Source: Archangium lansingense (GTDB taxonomy: Bacteria > Myxococcota > Myxococcia > Myxococcales > Myxococcaceae). Taken from it: a stretch of 64,000 bases of DNA. The translations under genes and the position numbers were made by a program. The stretch is taken from the NCBI RefSeq assembly GCF_026626635.1, contig NZ_JAPNKA010000001.1:8618001-8682000 (forward strand). The letters are read 5' to 3'. Below the pieces are notes generated by a model. The model saw only the letters and a list, made by a program, of their open reading frames with translations, was not told the origin of the DNA and did no database searches. The first letter of the stretch is position 1, and every line of letters starts with the position of its first letter. Shown here one piece after another: positions 60,739-64,000 of this stretch.

Positions 60739-62382
60739 TCAGGGGTTGGAAACGGCGTTTCGCCGGGAGAGCGTCTCGCGCAGCGCCTTCTTGCTGACCT
60801 TCCCGACTCCGGTCTTCGGGAACGCTTCGACGAACTCGACTCGGTCTGGAATCTTGAAGGCCGCCAGACCGCGCTCGCGCAGGAACGCGGTGAGCGAGGC
60901 GGCGGGCGGCGGTGCTTCGCGTGGGATGACGAACGCGCAGGTGCGCTCGCCAAGGAACGGATCCGGGATGGCAACCACCGCCGCGTCATGGACGGCGGGA
61001 TGGGCCAGGAGGTGGTTCTCGACCTCCTCGGCGGCAACCTTCTCGCCGCCGCGGTTGATCTGATCCTTCTCGCGCCCTTCCACCACCAGGTAGCCCTCCG
61101 GAGTCACCCTCACCACATCGCCGGTGCGGTAGAAGCCGTCGGAGGTGAACGCACGCGAGTTGTGCGTCTCAGCCTTGTAGTAGCCGCGGATGGTGTAGGG
61201 ACCGCGAGTCAAGAGCTGGCCCGTCTCCCCTGGAGCGACCTCGTTGTCATCCTCGTCGACCACCCGGATCTCATCGTCGGAAGTGATCGGCCTGCCCTGG
61301 GTGGTGACAATGAGCTCTTCGGAATCATCCAGCCGGGTGTAGTTGACCAGGCCCTCGGCCATTCCGAAGACCTGCTGCAGCGTGCACCCGAGCGTAGGAC
61401 GCACGCGCCGCGCGGCCTCCTCGCTGAACTTCGCACCGCCGACCTGCAGCACCCGCAGACTCGACAGGTCATGGCGCCGGGCCGAGGCGGCATCCAGCCA
61501 GATCATCGCCAGTGGAGGCACCAGCGCGGTGATGGTGACGCGCTCGCGCTCAATCAGCGGAAACGCCACGTCGGGGCTGGGGGCCGGAGCCAGCACGGTC
61601 GTGCCACCCGCATACAGGGTGCCGAGCACGCCCGGCGAGCTGAGCGGGAAGTTGTGCGCGGCGGGCAGCGCGCACAGGTACACGCTCGACCCATCGAGTT
61701 GGCAGATCTCCGCGCTGGCACGCACGCTGTAGATGTAGTCGTCGTGAGTCCGCGGGATGAGCTTGGGAATGCCGGTGCTACCGCCCGAGAGCTGGAAGAA
61801 CGCCACGTCACTGGGGCTCGGCTCCGACAGCTCGACGGGCGAGGCATACAGACTGCTCAACGGGGTGAACGGGCCAGCGTCGCCAGCGACAATCACATGC
61901 CGCAGGCCCGGCACCCGGTCGCGGACCTGCTCGGCCAACGACCGATAATCAAACCCAACGTGCCTGTCAGGGATGATGTAGGCGACCGCTTCGGTGAACG
62001 CGCAGAAGTAGCTGATCTCCGCGCTCCGGTGTGCGGGGAGCGCGAACACCGGCAGCGCGCCCAGCCGGAACAGCGCGAAGCACACCTCGAAGAACGCGGC
62101 GATGTTGGGCAGCTGCACCACCACCCGATCCCTCGGCTTGATGCCCAGGGCCTGGAGCCCAGCGGCCAGCCGATCGGCTCGTTCGTCGAGCTCGCGGTAG
62201 CTCCAGCGCTGTGTTCCGGCGACGATCGCGGTGCGCTCACCGTGGCGCTGGGCCCGCTCGCGCAGCACCTGCCCGAAGGTCTCGCCACGCCAGTAGCCAG
62301 CCTGCCGGTAGCGCGTGGCAAACTCCTCGGGCCAGGTGGGGCATCCCGGAAGCAAAGCAGTCTCCCGCTGAGGGTCCGTCAT
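60739..62382 (-). CDS. mxcE: 2,3-dihydroxybenzoate-AMP ligase MxcE
   Basis: 547 aa, usual length for EntE/DhbE. Core motifs FFQLSGGSTGIPKLIPRTHDD, the aryl-acid pocket region YLCALPAAHNFPLSSPG, EGLVNYTRLDDSEE and YRTGDVVRVT, and the C-terminal lysine in KTGVGKVSKKAL. It adenylates 2,3-dihydroxybenzoate and loads it on the MxcF carrier domain. Start overlaps the mxcD stop by 4 bases. Confidence 0.95.
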   Translation of the reverse strand: MTDPQRETALLPGCPTWPEEFATRYRQAGYWRGETFGQVLRERAQRHGERTAIVAGTQRWSYRELDERADRLAAGLQALGIKPRDRVVVQLPNIAAFFEVCFALFRLGALPVFALPAHRSAEISYFCAFTEAVAYIIPDRHVGFDYRSLAEQVRDRVPGLRHVIVAGDAGPFTPLSSLYASPVELSEPSPSDVAFFQLSGGSTGIPKLIPRTHDDYIYSVRASAEICQLDGSSVYLCALPAAHNFPLSSPGVLGTLYAGGTTVLAPAPSPDVAFPLIERERVTITALVPPLAMIWLDAASARRHDLSSLRVLQVGGAKFSEEAARRVRPTLGCTLQQVFGMAEGLVNYTRLDDSEELIVTTQGRPITSDDEIRVVDEDDNEVAPGETGQLLTRGPYTIRGYYKAETHNSRAFTSDGFYRTGDVVRVTPEGYLVVEGREKDQINRGGEKVAAEEVENHLLAHPAVHDAAVVAIPDPFLGERTCAFVIPREAPPPAASLTAFLRERGLAAFKIPDRVEFVEAFPKTGVGKVSKKALRETLSRRNAVSNP

Positions 62383-63605
62383 GGCTGCACCTCAGCGCCC
62401 TGCCCCAGCCCCATCGCCTGGAGCATGGTCCGGAACTTCGCCTCGGTCTCGGCCAGCTCGGACTCGGGCTTGGAACCGACCACGATTCCCGCTCCCGCGA
62501 ACAGCCGCAGCGAGTGCTCATCGGCCTCCGCGCAGCGGATGGTCACTGCCCACTGGCCGTCGCCGTTGGCGTCGCACCACCCCACCGTGCCCGTGTAGTA
62601 GCCGCGCTCGAAGGGCTCGATGGTACCGATCGCCGCGTGGGCCAGCTCCGTCGGGTAGCCACACACCGCCGGCGTGGGATGCATCGCGACGGCCAGCATC
62701 AGCGAGGAGATGGACGGATCCTTCAGCTCACCGCTGATCCGGGTCGACAGGTGCCACAGGGTCGGCGTGCTGACGAGTGACGGCTCCGCGGGAACATCCA
62801 GCGTCTTGCAGTACGGACGCAGCGCCTCCACGACCGACTCGATGACCACGGCATGCTCGTGAAGGTCCTTGGGGGAGACGCGCAGGGCGGCAGCCCGCTC
62901 TTGATCCTCGATCGGATCGGCGCTGCGAGGCGTCGTCCCCGCCAGCGGGTTGGCGAGCACCTGCAACCCCGAGCGCGAGACCAACAGCTCCGGGCTGGCG
63001 CCGATCAACGTGCGTCGCCCTGCTCCAGGCGTGGCCGCCAGCTGCGGAGGCAGATCCACCGCGAAGGTGTAGCCGGAGGGGTTGCGCCGAGCCAGGTTGC
63101 GCAGCAACTGCGTCAGGTCGATGGGCGTGGCGGCGTTGAGCTGGAGCGAGCGGGACAGCACCACCTTGCGCAGCGGTCCGCTCTGCATCAGCTTCAGCGC
63201 CTGTGCCACGCCGTTGAGATAGGCTGCGGGCTCGGGTACCGGCTGGACCGTGTACCGCTCGGCCAGCGGGCGCTGCGCAGGAGCAGCCGAATCGAACACC
63301 AGCGGCCCCGCGCGCTGGATGGTCATGGGCACCACGAGCTGCGCGGGAATCGAGCTGTCGAAGGGCACCGCACCGACGGCCACGGGGATGTCGTGAGCAG
63401 CCTCCCGGGCCTCGTTGAGCACCGTCGCCACGCGCTCGGGCAGGAGCTCCAGCGCGTTGGTGCCTCCGGAGTGCGGCACCGTCGCGAACGTGCCTCTCGC
63501 CAGCATGGTGCGCTTGGGCGAGGCGAAGAAGAAGGACGAGCCCGCCTCGTAGCTATCGAGCAACTGCGTCGCCAGCATCCGCGGCTCACTGGAACTTCCG
63601 GTCAT
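62379..63605 (-). CDS. mxcD: Isochorismate synthase MxcD
   Basis: 408 aa from the ATG at 63605. Chorismate-binding fold of the EntC/DhbC type: KVVLSRSLQLNA, LIGASPELLVSR, NPLAGTTPRS, KDLHEHAVVIE, HLSTRISGEL, MHPTPAVCGYP and ERGYYTGTVGW. It converts chorismate to isochorismate. A Fur-like site lies 25 bases upstream, inside the gap to mxcC. Confidence 0.95.
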   Translation of the reverse strand: MTGSSSEPRMLATQLLDSYEAGSSFFFASPKRTMLARGTFATVPHSGGTNALELLPERVATVLNEAREAAHDIPVAVGAVPFDSSIPAQLVVPMTIQRAGPLVFDSAAPAQRPLAERYTVQPVPEPAAYLNGVAQALKLMQSGPLRKVVLSRSLQLNAATPIDLTQLLRNLARRNPSGYTFAVDLPPQLAATPGAGRRTLIGASPELLVSRSGLQVLANPLAGTTPRSADPIEDQERAAALRVSPKDLHEHAVVIESVVEALRPYCKTLDVPAEPSLVSTPTLWHLSTRISGELKDPSISSLMLAVAMHPTPAVCGYPTELAHAAIGTIEPFERGYYTGTVGWCDANGDGQWAVTIRCAEADEHSLRLFAGAGIVVGSKPESELAETEAKFRTMLQAMGLGQGAEVQP

Positions 63606-63630
63606 CACAACCACCTCTTGACATTGAAAA

Positions 63631-63645
63631 TGAAAACCATTCTCA
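63631..63645 (-). promoter_or_regulatory. Fur-box-like operator before mxcD
   Basis: Minus strand TGAGAA-TGG-TTTTCA with an AT-rich flank (ATTTTCAATG), a near palindrome of the island type. It stands between mxcC and mxcD, so mxcD-G may have their own iron-controlled promoter. Confidence 0.65.
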
Positions 63646-63666
63646 GAATCGGAAGACAAAAAGACC

Positions 63667-64000
63667 CTAGGCGCCCAGCGTCGCGCCGCCGTCGACACAA
63701 AGGTCATGCAGCGTGATGTGGCGTGCCCGGTCCGAGACGAGGAACGACACCGCCTCGGCGATATCAGCCGGAGTGGCGATCCGGCGCAGGGGGATGCCCA
63801 CGCGGAAGGTCTCGGGCGAGCCGGCGATCACCGCCTGCGCGCCATGCTCGTCGGCCCACAGCGCGCGCTGCATGGCCGTGTCGGTGGAGCCGGGAGACAC
63901 CACGTTGCAGCGGATGTTGTGCTGAGCCAGCTCGAGCCCCAGGCATTTGGTGAACATGGTGGAGGCGGCCTTGGAGGCGGCGTAGGCGGCCATCTGCATG
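63667..64000 (-). CDS. mxcC: 2,3-dihydro-2,3-dihydroxybenzoate dehydrogenase MxcC (5' part outside window)
   Basis: The last 110 codons of a short-chain dehydrogenase, beginning at the active site YAASKAA (catalytic Tyr and Lys) and continuing IRCNVVSPGSTDTAM and a C-terminal LCVDGGATLGA. It oxidises dihydro-dihydroxybenzoate to 2,3-dihydroxybenzoate, as EntA does. Identity is supported by the downstream mxcD-E-F-G order. The gene runs past the right edge. Confidence 0.85.
   Translation of the reverse strand, partial: MQMAAYAASKAASTMFTKCLGLELAQHNIRCNVVSPGSTDTAMQRALWADEHGAQAVIAGSPETFRVGIPLRRIATPADIAEAVSFLVSDRARHITLHDLCVDGGATLGA

Noticed and set aside
1..64000. CRISPR arrays, tRNA/rRNA genes, insertion sequences, attachment sites
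   Set aside because: Looked for regular short repeats, clover-leaf sequences, transposase motifs and tRNA-flanking repeats. None could be supported. The direct repeats at 30121 and 33230 are gene-derived and not att sites.

Overview
The window is high-GC DNA with very dense coding and many overlapping start/stop codons. It carries a myxochelin-type (mxc) gene set, a TonB-domain/receptor fusion and multimodular NRPS genes. Together these point to a myxobacterium, probably of the Cystobacterineae (Archangium/Cystobacter/Stigmatella-like); that placement is an inference from gene content only. No rRNA, tRNA, CRISPR array or recognisable transposase was seen.

Layout. (1) 1-7081 (+): 3' part of an NRPS gene, C-A-PCP-C-A-PCP-TE, entering from the left edge. 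(2) 7266-8555 (+): membrane-associated GTPase, followed by a short relic of an NRPS thioesterase end and an AT-richer presumed promoter region. (3) 8977-22394 (+): a locus resembling extracellular contractile injection system (eCIS) accessory and effector loci. It has two large unknown proteins, a 1193-aa DUF4157 protein with a probable PD-(D/E)XK nuclease tip, a putative immunity gene, an LRR protein, small ORFs, an AAA+ ATPase and a NIDO/kelch protein. Two truncated copies of the ATPase gene start are left between the effector and the ATPase, a footprint of cassette shuffling. No sheath, tube or baseplate genes are in the window. (4) 22511-30122: EGF-domain lipoprotein, TetR regulator with a fatty acid hydroxylase gene, a DACNV-like sensor protein divergent from a TPR-like protein, and a secreted RNase T2. 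(5) 30123-34282: a Fur-box-preceded TonB receptor inserted among relics of a citrate synthase (SbnG-type), a PepSY protein and another receptor, then an intact PepSY protein. (6) 34389-49810 (-): an NIS siderophore operon whose parts match staphyloferrin B biosynthesis (SbnA, B, D, G, H, I types). It has FOUR IucA/IucC-type synthetases and TWO PLP decarboxylases instead of three and one, plus a FhuF-type reductase. (7) 50119-64000 (-): the myxochelin genes mxcC (partial), D, E, F, G, aroA5, a TonB-receptor fusion (mxcH-like) and a DUF4374-like lipoprotein.

How it works together. Regions 5-7 form an iron-acquisition island of about 34 kb, with a catecholate and a carboxylate siderophore pathway back to back on the same strand. 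Similar 15-21 bp palindromes (TTGAGAA-n3-TTCTCAA type) stand before the receptor, the PepSY gene, the NIS operon, mxcH and mxcD, consistent with shared Fur control. Nearly all NIS genes overlap by 1-4 bases, so the pathway is translationally coupled. The extra synthetase and decarboxylase suggest a product related to, but not the same as, staphyloferrin B. Region 3 is the other candidate for undescribed biology: a modular effector/immunity locus with repeated recombination scars.
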